This document shows positions 16,496 through 25,426 of a stretch of 64,000 nt of DNA, piece by piece. Origin of the DNA: Cellulomonas terrae (GTDB lineage Bacteria; Actinomycetota; Actinomycetes; Actinomycetales; Cellulomonadaceae); assembly GCF_007990265.1 (NCBI RefSeq), contig NZ_BJWH01000008.1, positions 94,991 to 158,990 of the forward strand. Reading direction: 5' to 3'. Every line of letters starts with the position of its first letter. Position 1 is the stretch's first letter. Both the position numbers and the translations under genes were made by a program. The notes below the pieces were generated by a model, which searched no databases, had not been told where the DNA came from, and worked only from the letters and a program-made list of their open reading frames with translations.

Positions 16496-17094
16496 TGGTG
16501 ACGGGATGGCCCGCCGTGCTCGTCGAGGGTGACGTGCGCCTGCGTCCGTTGCGCCGCCGCGACCAGGACACGTGGATGGCGCTGCGCGCGCAGAACGCCG
16601 CGTGGCTCGAGCCGTGGGACGCCACGAGCCCCGTGCCCGTGACGGGTCCGCGGCCGTCGTTCGGCACCTTCGTGCGGACCCTGTCCGCGCAGGCCCGCGC
16701 CGGGGTCACGCTGCCCTTCGCGGTCGACCACGCCGACCGCCTCGTCGGTCAGCTGACGGTCTCGTCGATCACGTACGGCTCCCTGCGGTCCGCGGCCATC
16801 GGGTACTGGGTGTCCGAGCACGTCGCCGGGCTCGGCATCACCCCGACCGCCGTCGCGCTGGCCACCGACCACTGCTTCGAGACGCTCGGCCTGCACCGCG
16901 TCGAGATCAACATCCGCCCCGAGAACGGCCCGTCGCTGCGCGTCGTCGAGAAGCTGGGGTTCCGCGACGAGGGCGTGCGCGAGAAGTACCTGCACATCCA
17001 GGACAAGTGGTGCGACCACCGCACGTTCGCCCTGACCGTCGAGGACGTCCCCGACGGGCTCCTGCGGCGCTGGCGGTCGCGCACTGTCGGGTGA
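16495..17094 (+). CDS. rimJ: GNAT N-acetyltransferase, RimJ/RimL type
   Basis: The 199-residue GNAT enzyme is translationally coupled to glp (TGATG junction). The RimJ-like start LRPLRRRDQDTWMALRAQN, the acetyl-CoA region (AGLGITPTAVALATDHCF) and the closing ENGPSLRVVEKLGFRDEG are present. It would acetylate a protein N-terminus, classically ribosomal S5. Its fixed position between glp and glpR in actinobacteria hints at a division-related substrate, which is unproven. Confidence 0.9.
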   Translation: MVTGWPAVLVEGDVRLRPLRRRDQDTWMALRAQNAAWLEPWDATSPVPVTGPRPSFGTFVRTLSAQARAGVTLPFAVDHADRLVGQLTVSSITYGSLRSAAIGYWVSEHVAGLGITPTAVALATDHCFETLGLHRVEINIRPENGPSLRVVEKLGFRDEGVREKYLHIQDKWCDHRTFALTVEDVPDGLLRRWRSRTVG

Positions 17095-17157
17095 CGCACA
17101 GGCCGACACGCCGTGGTGGTCCCCGGACGGCGCCGCCCTGACGCCTACCGTCGTGAC

Positions 17158-18270
17158 GTGAACGATCTCGCAGGACCGGTCGCGCTCGCGCTGGTCGGCC
17201 TGTGGGTGGCGTACCTGGTGCCGCACAAGCTGCGGTACCGGCAGCAGCTGCTGGAGTCCCGGGCGGACGACCGGTTCTCCGAGGCGCTGCGGGTGGTCGC
17301 GGTGAGCGACCGGCGCAGCCGCCAGGAGGCCGTCTCCGGGCCGACAGTGAGCAGCACAGCGGGGTTGCTGACCCCGGGCAAGGGGCTCCCGGTGGCCACC
17401 GGGAGCGTGACAGGAGGCACCACCGTGGACCGACCGCACGGCACGCAGGACAGGATCACCGCCGACGCGGCCCGCCGCGCCGCGCAGGCACGTGCTGCCC
17501 GGGCGGCCTCGGTCGCGCGTCGTGGCGCCGCCGCGCGCCGTCGTGCGCTCCTGGCCGGGTTCCTCGTCGTCGCGAGCGTCGTCGCCTGGGCCGCGGTCGG
17601 TCTCAGCCCGCTCGTCACCTGGGTCGCGGGCGTCGTGCCCACGGTCCTGCTCGGCTCGGTCCTCGTGCTCGGCCGGCGCGCCGTCCTCGCGGGCCGTGAG
17701 GCCGACGAGGCCTGGGAGCAGAGGATCGCCGCGGAGCGTCGCGTGGCGTCCGGGCCGCGCACCGGTGCGATGCGTGCCGTCGCGACGGCGTCGGCGTCGG
17801 CGACGAGGCCCGACCCGGTCGTGGCCCCGACGGCTTCCGCGCCCCCGGCGGAGGCGCCCATGGCGTTCGTCACCGGCCGCGCCGTGCACCCGTCCGACGC
17901 CAGCACCGAGGTGTTCGCGCGGATCGTCGCGGACACGGGGGAGTCCGACGGCCCCGCCCGGCACGCGTCGACCGGGCAGGTCCCGGTGGTCCGCCGCTCC
18001 GCCGGCGAACGCGCCCCGGAGACGGCGGGCGACGAGGACGAGGCCTGGTCGCCGGTCCCCGTCCCGCGCCCGACGTACACGATGAAGGCCTCCGCCCCGC
18101 GGCGCGAGCCGGCCCCGCTGGAGAACCTCGAGGGGTCGACCGCCGCCCGTACCGCCGACGTCGACGCACCCGCCGACGCCGAGCGGGCGCCGCTCGAGGC
18201 GCCTGTGGAGACCACCGGCAGCATCGACCTCAACGCCGTCCTGGCCAAGCGCCGCGTCGCCGGGGAGTGA
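17158..18270 (+). CDS. glpR: GlpR-like membrane receptor of Glp
   Basis: The 370-residue membrane protein has an N-terminal segment (LAGPVALALVGLWVAYLVPH), a basic cytoplasmic stretch, a pair of hydrophobic segments at about 122-170, then a long disordered Ala/Pro/Glu-rich region. It ends in a short motif (DLNAVLAKRRVAGE) that looks conserved. The start GTG 17158 has TACCGT at 17146-17151 (leaderless). Position after glp-rimJ and the LVPHKLRYRQQ start match the family named GlpR. The C-terminal motif is a candidate partner-binding peptide (inference). Confidence 0.82.
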   Translation: MNDLAGPVALALVGLWVAYLVPHKLRYRQQLLESRADDRFSEALRVVAVSDRRSRQEAVSGPTVSSTAGLLTPGKGLPVATGSVTGGTTVDRPHGTQDRITADAARRAAQARAARAASVARRGAAARRRALLAGFLVVASVVAWAAVGLSPLVTWVAGVVPTVLLGSVLVLGRRAVLAGREADEAWEQRIAAERRVASGPRTGAMRAVATASASATRPDPVVAPTASAPPAEAPMAFVTGRAVHPSDASTEVFARIVADTGESDGPARHASTGQVPVVRRSAGERAPETAGDEDEAWSPVPVPRPTYTMKASAPRREPAPLENLEGSTAARTADVDAPADAERAPLEAPVETTGSIDLNAVLAKRRVAGE

Positions 18271-18324
18271 CCCGCCGGATTTCGCGATCCACCGGGGCCT
18301 GGTGTTAGTCTTTAGGCCGCTCGC

Positions 18325-18399
<75 letters not shown>

Positions 18400-18405
18400 G
18401 CAGCA

Positions 18406-18438
18406 CGAAGGCGGCCCCCCTCCGGGAGGCCGCCTTCG
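18406..18438. terminator. Hairpin terminator after tRNA-Ala
   Basis: CGAAGGCGGCC and GGCCGCCTTCG form a perfect 11-bp stem. It lies between the tRNA and the converging SRPBCC gene and can serve both. Confidence 0.75.
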
Positions 18439-18462
18439 TCGTTCCGGAGAAGGCTCTGCAGG

Positions 18463-18969
18463 TCAGGCGAACAGGGCCCGGTAGTGGTCCGACTGCGCCG
18501 GGTGGTAGTCGCCGAAGTCGAGTGCTGCGACGTCGGCGCCGGTCTCCGCGGCGACGAGGCGGTCGAGGTAGTACTCCCAGCCTGGCCCGACGCCCGTCGC
18601 CACCTCCGCGTCCGGGACGGACTGGCTGAACGTCAGCGTGGTGGTGCCGTCCGCCTCGGTCAGCTCGAGCACGAAGTGCCAGACGTTCTCCTCGCCGACC
18701 ACCTGCGAGGTGAGCGTGATGCGGCGGGGTGGGACGCACTCGTGGATCGTGAAGGTCTCGGGCTTGGTGTCGTCGCCCTCGGCGTTCATGCGGAAGAGGA
18801 CCGAACCCGAGGTCGGGTCGCCGGTCCAGGTGCCGATCCAGCGTTCGAGCCGGTCGGACTCGGTGACCGCGGCCCACACGGACTCGATCGGCGCGCGGAA
18901 CGTGCGGTCGAGCACGATGCTGTCGTGGCCGTCGCGGGTCTCTCGGCGGCCGGTGGGGCTGGGGGTCAT
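18463..18969 (-). CDS. SRPBCC/AHSA1-domain protein (module 1)
   Basis: The 168-residue START-like protein has the AHSA1 signature RTFRAPIESVWAAVTESDRL, then WIGTWTGDP, and HECVPPRRITLT mid-domain. It binds a hydrophobic ligand in a helix-grip cavity; the ligand is unknown. It is translationally coupled (4-nt overlap) to an upstream ArsR regulator that has a clear operator, so its expression is probably released by whatever the ArsR protein senses. Confidence 0.88.
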   Translation of the reverse strand: MTPSPTGRRETRDGHDSIVLDRTFRAPIESVWAAVTESDRLERWIGTWTGDPTSGSVLFRMNAEGDDTKPETFTIHECVPPRRITLTSQVVGEENVWHFVLELTEADGTTTLTFSQSVPDAEVATGVGPGWEYYLDRLVAAETGADVAALDFGDYHPAQSDHYRALFA

Positions 18970-19325
18970 GCTGTCTCCTCCTCGGGGTCGGTCGGCAGGG
19001 CTTCTCGATGGTCGCGGACGGTGCGGCGGACCTCGAGGTCGAGGCCGTCGAGGACCGAGTCGTCGAACCGGGGGCGCGGGCTCAGGTCGCGGAGCAGGCC
19101 TCGGACCGGTTCCAGCCCGTCGGCCAGCAGCGCGTAGTGACGTTCCCGTCCGTGCGCCTCGGCGCTGACCAGGCCGGCGTCCACGAGGACGCGCAGGTGC
19201 TTGCTGACGGCGGGTCGGCTGATCGGGTGCATGGCGGCGAGGTCGACCACGCGCGCCGGGCTCCGCGCGAGGGTGCGCAGCAGGTCTCGTCGCACCGGGT
19301 CGGCGAGCGCGGGGAACGGGTCCAT
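18966..19325 (-). CDS. ArsR-family winged-helix repressor (module 1)
   Basis: The 119-residue regulator has a winged helix (ALADPVRRDLLRTLA, then ISRPAVSKHLRVLVDAGLV) and the HGRERHYAL wing. No metal-binding ELCVCD motif is seen, so it is not a metal sensor. A perfect 9-bp inverted repeat lies 5 nt before its ATG and overlaps the promoter, indicating autorepression of the arsR-SRPBCC pair. A second pair with the same design is at 36442-37241. Confidence 0.92.
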   Translation of the reverse strand: MDPFPALADPVRRDLLRTLARSPARVVDLAAMHPISRPAVSKHLRVLVDAGLVSAEAHGRERHYALLADGLEPVRGLLRDLSPRPRFDDSVLDGLDLEVRRTVRDHREALPTDPEEETA

Positions 19326-19330
19326 GGACT

Positions 19331-19360
19331 ATTGGTAACTAATCGGTTACCAATCTGTCA
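19331..19360 (-). promoter_or_regulatory. ArsR operator and promoter (module 1)
   Basis: ATTGGTAAC and GTTACCAAT (19331-19354 on the plus strand) are a perfect 9-bp inverted repeat with a 6-nt spacer. On the minus strand a consensus -35 TTGACA (19355-19360) lies just upstream, so the operator covers the -10 and start region. Confidence 0.85.
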
Positions 19361-19364
19361 AGAG

Positions 19365-19396
19365 GAGGGCGGCCTCCCGTCCGGAAGGCCGCCCTC
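19365..19396 (-). terminator. Terminator of the GlsB gene
   Basis: GAGGGCGGCCT and AGGCCGCCCTC form a perfect 11-bp stem downstream of the GlsB stop codon on the minus strand. Confidence 0.7.
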
Positions 19397-19417
19397 GTCG
19401 TGCTGGGTGCGTGGCGC

Positions 19418-19693
19418 TCAGAGGATGCTGCGGCGACGGCCGCGGCTCCCCGAGACGGCGGCGACACCGATGGCGGCGAGCACGACCTGGAACAGCAGCT
19501 CGACCCAGTCGACGCCCGCGGTGTCCTGCACGCCGACCAGGCTGGCCAGGTAGGTACCGAGCAGGGCCGCGACGATGCCGATGAGGATGGTCACGAGAAG
19601 GGAGATGCGCTGACGGCCGCGCACGAGCAGACGGCCGAGGATGCCGATCACGGCGCCGATGATGATGGCGGAGATGATGCCTTCGGGTGTCAT
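19418..19693 (-). CDS. GlsB/YeaQ/YmgE family stress-associated membrane protein
   Basis: The 91-residue protein has three hydrophobic segments: IISAIIIGAVIGILGRLLV, LLVTILIGIVAALLGTYL and LLFQVVLAAIGVAAV. These match the transglycosylase-associated/GlsB small membrane family. It starts at ATG 19693 with AAGGAG upstream. The function is poorly known, usually linked to envelope stress. Confidence 0.9.
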   Translation of the reverse strand: MTPEGIISAIIIGAVIGILGRLLVRGRQRISLLVTILIGIVAALLGTYLASLVGVQDTAGVDWVELLFQVVLAAIGVAAVSGSRGRRRSIL

Positions 19694-19795
19694 GTGTGGA
19701 ACTCCTTGACTTCGAGGGGTTCGTCCGGGTACGACGGATGAATCTAGGGGGGATCCGACGGATCCGCGCGCCGAGCGCGGTGACAGAATGTCGCC

Positions 19796-20797
19796 GTGCC
19801 CTCCGCCATGCCCGCCGACGACGCGGGGCGCAGGCTCTGGGCACGGGCCCTGCACTGGGTCGACCCGCTCGTCGTGATGATCCTGTCCGCGCTCCTGCTG
19901 GGGCTGCTGCTGCCCGCGCGCGGGGTGGTCGCCGACGTCCTCGACGTGGCCCGCACGGCCGCGATCGTGCTCCTGTTCTTCCTGTACGGCGCCCGCATGG
20001 CCACCGGCGAGGTGTGGGCGGGGCTGCGCAGCTGGCGGCTGCAGGGGTCGATGCTCGCGGCGACCTACGTGGCGTTCCCGGTCCTCGGTCTGCTGGTCCA
20101 GCTCCTGCCGGACGCGGTGATCTCGTCCGAGCTCAAGACGGGCGTGCTGTACCTGTCGCTGCTGCCGTCCACCGTGCAGGCGTCCGTCGTGTTCACGTCC
20201 GTCGCGCGCGGCAACGTCGCCGGGGCGATCACGGGTGCCACGATCTCGAACGTCGTCGGCATCGTGCTGACGCCGCTGCTCGTCGGCGTGCTCATGGTCC
20301 GGACCTCCGGACAGGCCGGCGGGAACCTCACCGGGATCCTCCTGCTGCTGCTCCTGCCGTTCGCCGCGGGGCAGCTGGTGCAGCGCTGGCTGGGGCCCTG
20401 GTTGCGGGCGCGGCCGCACCTCACGCGGGTGACCGACCGGAGCGTGATCGTCCTCGTCGCCTACACGTCGGTGAGCCAGGCGACGGTGTCCGGGGCGTGG
20501 TCGCACGTCACCTGGGTCGCCCTCGTCATCCTCGTCGTGGTGTGCGCGGCCATGCTCGCCACGATGCTGCTGCTCACCTGGGACGGCGGACGTCGGCTCG
20601 GGCTGGCCCGCGGCGACCGGATCGCGCTGCTGATGTGCGGGTCGAAGAAGAGCCTCGCGACGGGCCTGCCGATGGCGGCGGTCCTGTTCGCCCCAGCGCT
20701 CGCCGCGAGCGTGGCGCTGCCCGTGATCGTCTTCCACCAGCTGCAGCTGGCCACGTGCGCGGTGCTCGCGCGCAGGCTCGCGGCGCAGGTCGAGTAG
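19796..20797 (+). CDS. Bile acid:sodium symporter (SBF) family transporter
   Basis: The 333-residue protein has about nine to ten membrane segments and SBF-like signatures: LFFLYGARM, SLLPSTVQASVVFTSVARGN and CGSKKSLATGLPMAAVLF. The SKKS motif is typical of the bacterial YfeH/RhmT-like SBF subgroup rather than Acr3 arsenite pumps. It exports or imports an organic anion; substrate unknown. The GTG start has a CAGAAT box about 8 nt upstream. Confidence 0.88.
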   Translation: MPSAMPADDAGRRLWARALHWVDPLVVMILSALLLGLLLPARGVVADVLDVARTAAIVLLFFLYGARMATGEVWAGLRSWRLQGSMLAATYVAFPVLGLLVQLLPDAVISSELKTGVLYLSLLPSTVQASVVFTSVARGNVAGAITGATISNVVGIVLTPLLVGVLMVRTSGQAGGNLTGILLLLLLPFAAGQLVQRWLGPWLRARPHLTRVTDRSVIVLVAYTSVSQATVSGAWSHVTWVALVILVVVCAAMLATMLLLTWDGGRRLGLARGDRIALLMCGSKKSLATGLPMAAVLFAPALAASVALPVIVFHQLQLATCAVLARRLAAQVE

Positions 20798-20842
20798 CGT
20801 TCAGCCGGAACGATTCGACCCGCTCTCCTCCGAGGACCCCCC

Positions 20843-22318
20843 GTGCCCGACGCCATCGCCGTCATCCCGCAGCCCTCCGTGCTCGAGCAGACCGGCGACG
20901 CGCCGTTCGTGCTGACGGAGGCGACCACCGTCGTCGTCGACGGCCGACCGGACCTGATCGGCATCGCGGTGCTCGCGGCGGACCTCCTCGGCCGGGTCGG
21001 GGGCAGGGCCGTCGAGGTGCGGTACGCCGAGAGCAGCCCCGGCGCCGCGACCGGTGTGGTCCGGCTCCGGCTGGTCGAGTCGCTGCCGCCCGGCGACGAG
21101 GCGTACCGCGTGACCTCCCGCGCCGGTCGCATCGACCTCGAGGCCCGCACCCCCGCGGGGCTCGTGCGCGCGATCGTGACTCTGCGCCAGCTCGTCGTCG
21201 CCGCACCCGGAGGGGTCCTGCAGGTTCCCGCCGTGCGCATCGAGGACGCGCCGCGGTACCAGTGGCGCGGGCTGTCGGTCGACGTGGCCCGGCACTTCCT
21301 GCCGGTGCGCGACCTCAAGGTCGTCATCGGCCTCATGTCGCACTACAAGCTCAACGTCCTGCACCTGCACCTGACGGACGACCAGGGCTGGCGCCTGCAC
21401 GTGCGGTCGCGGCCGCTGCTGACCCGGCTGTCCAGCAGCACCTCGGTCGACGGGGACCCCGGCGGCTTCTACACGGCCGAGGACTACGCGGACCTCGTCG
21501 CGTACGGGGCGGTCCGCGGTGTGCGCGTCGTCCCGGAGATCGACGTCCCCGGGCACGTCAACGCGGCCACGCACGCCTACGGGGAGCTGAACCCGAGCGG
21601 TGAGCCGACCGACAGCTACACGGGGATCGAGGTCGGCTTCAGCCGGCTGCACGCGGACCTGCCTGCGACCGGCCCGTTCCTCACGGACGTGTTCTCCGAC
21701 GTCGCGGCGATGACCCCCGGTGAGTACGTGCACATCGGTGGCGACGAGGTGCTGACGATGGAGGCCGACGAGTACGCCACGCTCGTCGCCGCCGCGTCCG
21801 CCGCGGTGCGCGCCGCCGGCAAGAAGGTCGTCGGCTGGCAGGAGATCGCCCACACCCCGTTGGAGCCGGGCACGGTCGTGCAGTACTGGGACACCCGCGT
21901 CGACCCGGCTCCGTTCGTCGCCGCCGCCCAGGCCGGAGCCCTGCTGCTCATGTCCCCGGGGTCGAAGGCGTACCTCGACATGAAGTACGACGCGAGCACC
22001 GAGCTCGGCCTGGAGTGGGCCGGTCACATCGAGCTGCGCGACGCCTACGACTGGGAGCCGTCGACCCTCATCGAGGGCGTGCCGGCGGAGTCCGTGATCG
22101 GCGTCGAGGCGGCCGTCTGGACCGAGACGCTGCGCGACCTGCCGGCGCTCACGCAGATGCTGCTGCCGCGGCTGGCCGCGATCGCCGAGGTCGCCTGGTC
22201 CGCACCCGAGCGCCGCGACTGGGACGACTTCCGCGACCGCGTCGCCCGCCAGGCACCGTTCTGGGACCGCCTCGGGCTGTCCTGGTACGCGAGCCCGCAG
22301 GTGGACTGGGCTCGCTGA
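20843..22318 (+). CDS. Beta-N-acetylhexosaminidase, glycoside hydrolase family 20
   Basis: The 491-residue enzyme has an N-terminal GH20b domain and a TIM barrel with the family signatures WRGLSVDVARHFLPV, HLTDDQGWR, EIDVPGHVNAA and the catalytic pair in YVHIGGDEV (Asp-Glu). It removes terminal GlcNAc or GalNAc from chitin oligomers or glycans. There is no signal peptide, so it probably acts in the cytoplasm on imported oligosaccharides. Confidence 0.95.
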   Translation: MPDAIAVIPQPSVLEQTGDAPFVLTEATTVVVDGRPDLIGIAVLAADLLGRVGGRAVEVRYAESSPGAATGVVRLRLVESLPPGDEAYRVTSRAGRIDLEARTPAGLVRAIVTLRQLVVAAPGGVLQVPAVRIEDAPRYQWRGLSVDVARHFLPVRDLKVVIGLMSHYKLNVLHLHLTDDQGWRLHVRSRPLLTRLSSSTSVDGDPGGFYTAEDYADLVAYGAVRGVRVVPEIDVPGHVNAATHAYGELNPSGEPTDSYTGIEVGFSRLHADLPATGPFLTDVFSDVAAMTPGEYVHIGGDEVLTMEADEYATLVAAASAAVRAAGKKVVGWQEIAHTPLEPGTVVQYWDTRVDPAPFVAAAQAGALLLMSPGSKAYLDMKYDASTELGLEWAGHIELRDAYDWEPSTLIEGVPAESVIGVEAAVWTETLRDLPALTQMLLPRLAAIAEVAWSAPERRDWDDFRDRVARQAPFWDRLGLSWYASPQVDWAR

Positions 22319-22330
22319 GGCGTCAGGGCG

Positions 22331-24307
22331 TCAGACCCACGTCTGCAGCCACATGTGCGAGTGCCAGAAGTCGTAGGGCACGATCCACGCGGACCAGAGC
22401 GGGTAGAAGAACGCGCTGACGGCCACGATCAGCGCGACCAGCACCCCGGAGCCGATGATCGCCCACCGGCGTTCGCGTGGGTCGAGGTCCTTCGGTCCGA
22501 CCACCAGGCCGATGACGTAGACCAGCGTGAGCACCACCCAGGGCGCGAACACGATCGAGTAGAACGTGAAGATCGTGCGGTGCTCGTAGGCGAACCACGG
22601 CAACCAGCCGGCTACCAGGCCGGACAGCACCGCCCCCGCGCGCCAGTCGCGGTACCGGAACAGCCAGACGAGCGCGACGATGATCGCCGCCGCCGCGCAC
22701 CACCACAGGACCGGGTTCCCGAGCGCGACGATCGCCTGCGAGCAGCTGCTCGCCCCGCACGCGTCCTGCGCCGCCTCACCGGTCAGCCCGGACACCTCGG
22801 TGGGGTAGAAGAACGACGTCGGACGCCACTGCACGATCCACCCGAGCGGGTGGGACGAGTACGAGTGCGGTGTCTCCAGCCCGTTGTGGAACCCCCACAT
22901 GTCCTGGTGGTACTTCCAGAACGAGCGCAGCGCCGGCGGGAGCCACAGGACGCCCTGGTCCGGGTTCTGCTCCGCCCAGAGCCGACCGTAGGACTGCCGG
23001 TGCGTGAACCAGGACCACCACGAGCCGACGTAGACGACGAGCGCGATCCCGACCATCGCGACACCCGCGACGACACCGTCCTTGAGGATCCCCGCGCGCC
23101 ACCAGTGCCGCACCCCGATGCTCCGGCGGGCGGTGAGGTCCCACGCCACGCTGAGCAGCCCGAACACCGCGAGGAAGTACAGGGCGGACCACTTGGTGCC
23201 CAGCGCCAGACCGAGCAGCACGGCAGCCGCGAGCCGCCACCAGCGGACGCCCAGGCGTGGCCCGTCCCGGAGCTCCTCGCCCGCGTCCAGCCGTCGCGCG
23301 GTCCGCTCGGCCAGCCGCCGCCGTGCCTGGTCGCGGTCCAGCAGGAGCGCGCCGAACGCCGCGAGGACGAAGAACATGAGGAACGGGTCCAGGAGGCTGA
23401 TCCGCGACATGACGATCGCCTCGCCGTCGACCGCGAACAGCAGGCCCGCCAGCGTGCCGAGCGCCGTGGACGCGAACAGCCGCCGGCCGATGCGCGCGAT
23501 CATCAGGACCGCCAGGATCCCGCAGACGGCCGCCGCGATGCGCCACGCGGCCGAGCTGCCGACACCGCCCCCGAGCTGGATCCCGAGGGCGATCAGCCAC
23601 TTGCCCACCTGCGGGTGCACCACGTACGAGCCGACGTCGGTCAGGCTGCTGGTGTCACCCGCCTCGAACGCCGGGTTCGGGTCCTCGCCCCACGTCGCCT
23701 CGAAGCCGTTGACCAGCAGCGAGTACGCGTCCTTGACGTAGTACGTCTCGTCGAACACGAGCGTGTGGGGGCGGCCCAGGTCCCAGAGCCGCAGCACCGC
23801 GGCCAGCGCCGTGACGGCGAGCGGCCAGAGCCATCCCGTGAGCCGTTCGCGCGGCGTCGAGCCGAGCCGGAGCGTGTCGTCGCCCAGCAGCCGCCGCAGC
23901 AGCCGGCCGCGGGTGGACTCCTCGGGGCCCTCGAGCTCGCGCGGCTCGTCGTCGCGGTCGAGGACCGCCACGGCCACCGGAGCGCCGACCGGAGCGGTCG
24001 CGCCGGCTCCCACCGCTGCCCCTGCGCCCACGGCACCGACCGTCGTCTCGGACCCTGCGCTCCGGTCGGCCGTGTCCGTCGCGTCGACGGCCTCCGCCGG
24101 CGTGGGCTCGTCGACCCCGACCTCGACGCTCGTGTCGTCGGAGCCAGCCTGTCCGGTGCCGCCGACGGCAGCGGGCCCGTCCACGCTCTCGGCGACGACG
24201 GTCGCGCCCTCGACCGTCGTCGGGGCCTCGTCGGGAGCCGGGGAGGGGGCGGGGACCTCCTGACCTTCGGTCAGGGTCGAGGCGTCGTCGTCTCCGGTGG
24301 GCGGCAC
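22331..24307 (-). CDS. Dolichyl-phosphate-mannose--protein mannosyltransferase (PMT family)
   Basis: The 658-residue membrane enzyme begins with about 145 disordered acidic residues rich in Ala, Thr, Asp and Glu, then about ten membrane segments. The first outer loop carries the catalytic acid in LVFDETYYVKDAYSL. Later motifs LSLLDPFLMFF, LGTKWSALYFLAV and MWGFHNGLETPHSY are typical of actinobacterial Pmt. It transfers mannose from polyprenyl-phosphomannose to exported proteins. TACGAT lies 6 nt before the GTG start (leaderless), and rsmI diverges from it. Confidence 0.93.
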   Translation of the reverse strand: MPPTGDDDASTLTEGQEVPAPSPAPDEAPTTVEGATVVAESVDGPAAVGGTGQAGSDDTSVEVGVDEPTPAEAVDATDTADRSAGSETTVGAVGAGAAVGAGATAPVGAPVAVAVLDRDDEPRELEGPEESTRGRLLRRLLGDDTLRLGSTPRERLTGWLWPLAVTALAAVLRLWDLGRPHTLVFDETYYVKDAYSLLVNGFEATWGEDPNPAFEAGDTSSLTDVGSYVVHPQVGKWLIALGIQLGGGVGSSAAWRIAAAVCGILAVLMIARIGRRLFASTALGTLAGLLFAVDGEAIVMSRISLLDPFLMFFVLAAFGALLLDRDQARRRLAERTARRLDAGEELRDGPRLGVRWWRLAAAVLLGLALGTKWSALYFLAVFGLLSVAWDLTARRSIGVRHWWRAGILKDGVVAGVAMVGIALVVYVGSWWSWFTHRQSYGRLWAEQNPDQGVLWLPPALRSFWKYHQDMWGFHNGLETPHSYSSHPLGWIVQWRPTSFFYPTEVSGLTGEAAQDACGASSCSQAIVALGNPVLWWCAAAAIIVALVWLFRYRDWRAGAVLSGLVAGWLPWFAYEHRTIFTFYSIVFAPWVVLTLVYVIGLVVGPKDLDPRERRWAIIGSGVLVALIVAVSAFFYPLWSAWIVPYDFWHSHMWLQTWV

Positions 24308-24373
24308 GCGGTCATCGTAGGGGCGGTGCCTGTGCTGCGGGAGGGGGTTCCGGGAGGTGGCAGGCTGACCGGT

Positions 24374-25240
24374 GTGACCCCTTCGAGCCCCACCGGCCGA
24401 CCCTCAGGCCGTCTCGTGCTGGCCGCGACACCGATCGGGAACACCGAGGACGCCTCGGCGCACCTGCGTCGGCTGCTCGCGGAGGCCGACGTCGTCGCTG
24501 CGGAGGACACCCGTCGGCTGCGGGCGCTCGCGGCCCGGCTGGGGGTCGAGATCGGTGGTCGGGTGCTCAGCTTCCACGAGCACAACGAGGTCGAGCGGTC
24601 GGCGGAGGTGCTCGCGGTCGTCGCCGGTGGGGGCACGGTGGTCGTCGTGACGGACGCGGGGATGCCCGCGGTGTCGGACCCCGGGTTCCGCGTGGTGGGC
24701 GCCGCGGTCGCAGCGGGACTGCCGGTGACGGCCGCCCCCGGGCCGAGCGCTGTGCTCACCGCGCTCGCCCTGTCCGGGCTGCCGACCGACCGGTTCTGCT
24801 TCGAGGGGTTCCCACCGCGCAAGCCCGGCGAGCGGGCCCGGGCGTTCGAGCTCCTGGCCGACGAGCGCCGGACGATGGTGTTCTTCGAGGCACCGCACCG
24901 GCTCGACGACACCCTGGCGGCGATGGCCGTCGCGTTCGGCGCGGACCGGCCCGCCGCCGTCTGCCGCGAGCTGACCAAGACGTACGAGGAGATCGTCCGC
25001 GGACCCCTGGCGGACCTCGTGGCGTGGGCGTCCGCGGACCAGGTGCGCGGGGAGATCGTCGTGGTGGTCGGCGGGGCGGTCAACGCGGTGGAGCTGTCGA
25101 CCGCGGACCTGGTCGCGGAGGTCCTGTCCCGCACGGACGCCGGCGACCGCCTGAAGGACGCGGTCGCCGAGGTGGCCGCAGCGGCAGGCGTCCCGAAGCG
25201 CGACCTGTACGCGGCGGCCCTGGCAGCCAAACCCCGCTGA
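24374..25240 (+). CDS. rsmI: 16S rRNA (cytidine(1402)-2'-O)-methyltransferase
   Basis: The 288-residue SAM methyltransferase of the tetrapyrrole-methylase fold has LVLAATPIGNTEDAS, AEDTRR, the VTDAGMPAVSDPG loop, APGPSAVLTALALSG and PHRL. It methylates the ribose of C1402 in 16S rRNA. GTG 24374 is used; the open frame continues far upstream over the pmt gene only as antisense. It is the neighbour of pmt in many actinobacteria. Confidence 0.95.
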   Translation: MTPSSPTGRPSGRLVLAATPIGNTEDASAHLRRLLAEADVVAAEDTRRLRALAARLGVEIGGRVLSFHEHNEVERSAEVLAVVAGGGTVVVVTDAGMPAVSDPGFRVVGAAVAAGLPVTAAPGPSAVLTALALSGLPTDRFCFEGFPPRKPGERARAFELLADERRTMVFFEAPHRLDDTLAAMAVAFGADRPAAVCRELTKTYEEIVRGPLADLVAWASADQVRGEIVVVVGGAVNAVELSTADLVAEVLSRTDAGDRLKDAVAEVAAAAGVPKRDLYAAALAAKPR

Positions 25241-25265
25241 CCCCCTTGCTCGGCGTCGGCCGACG

Positions 25266-25317
25266 ACCAAGCCCTGAGTGACGCGTCGACGACCGAGTGC
25301 GTCACCCAGGGCTTGGT
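25266..25317. terminator. 52-bp palindrome, copy 2; bidirectional terminator between rsmI and cydB
   Basis: The left arm 25266-25284 and right arm 25299-25317 pair over 19 positions with one mismatch around a 14-nt loop. Outer arms read ACCAAGCCCTG and CAGGGCTTGGT. It separates two converging genes and resembles the element at 8913-8964. Confidence 0.7.
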
Positions 25318-25426
25318 GCCCCGGTGGGCACCGTCCGCGGACAGGGCGGGGCCGACGGCAGGTCATCCCGTCGAACCCGACCTGGGCGCCGTTCCGACAG
25401 CCGTCGCGGTCTCCATGTCGGGGTCG

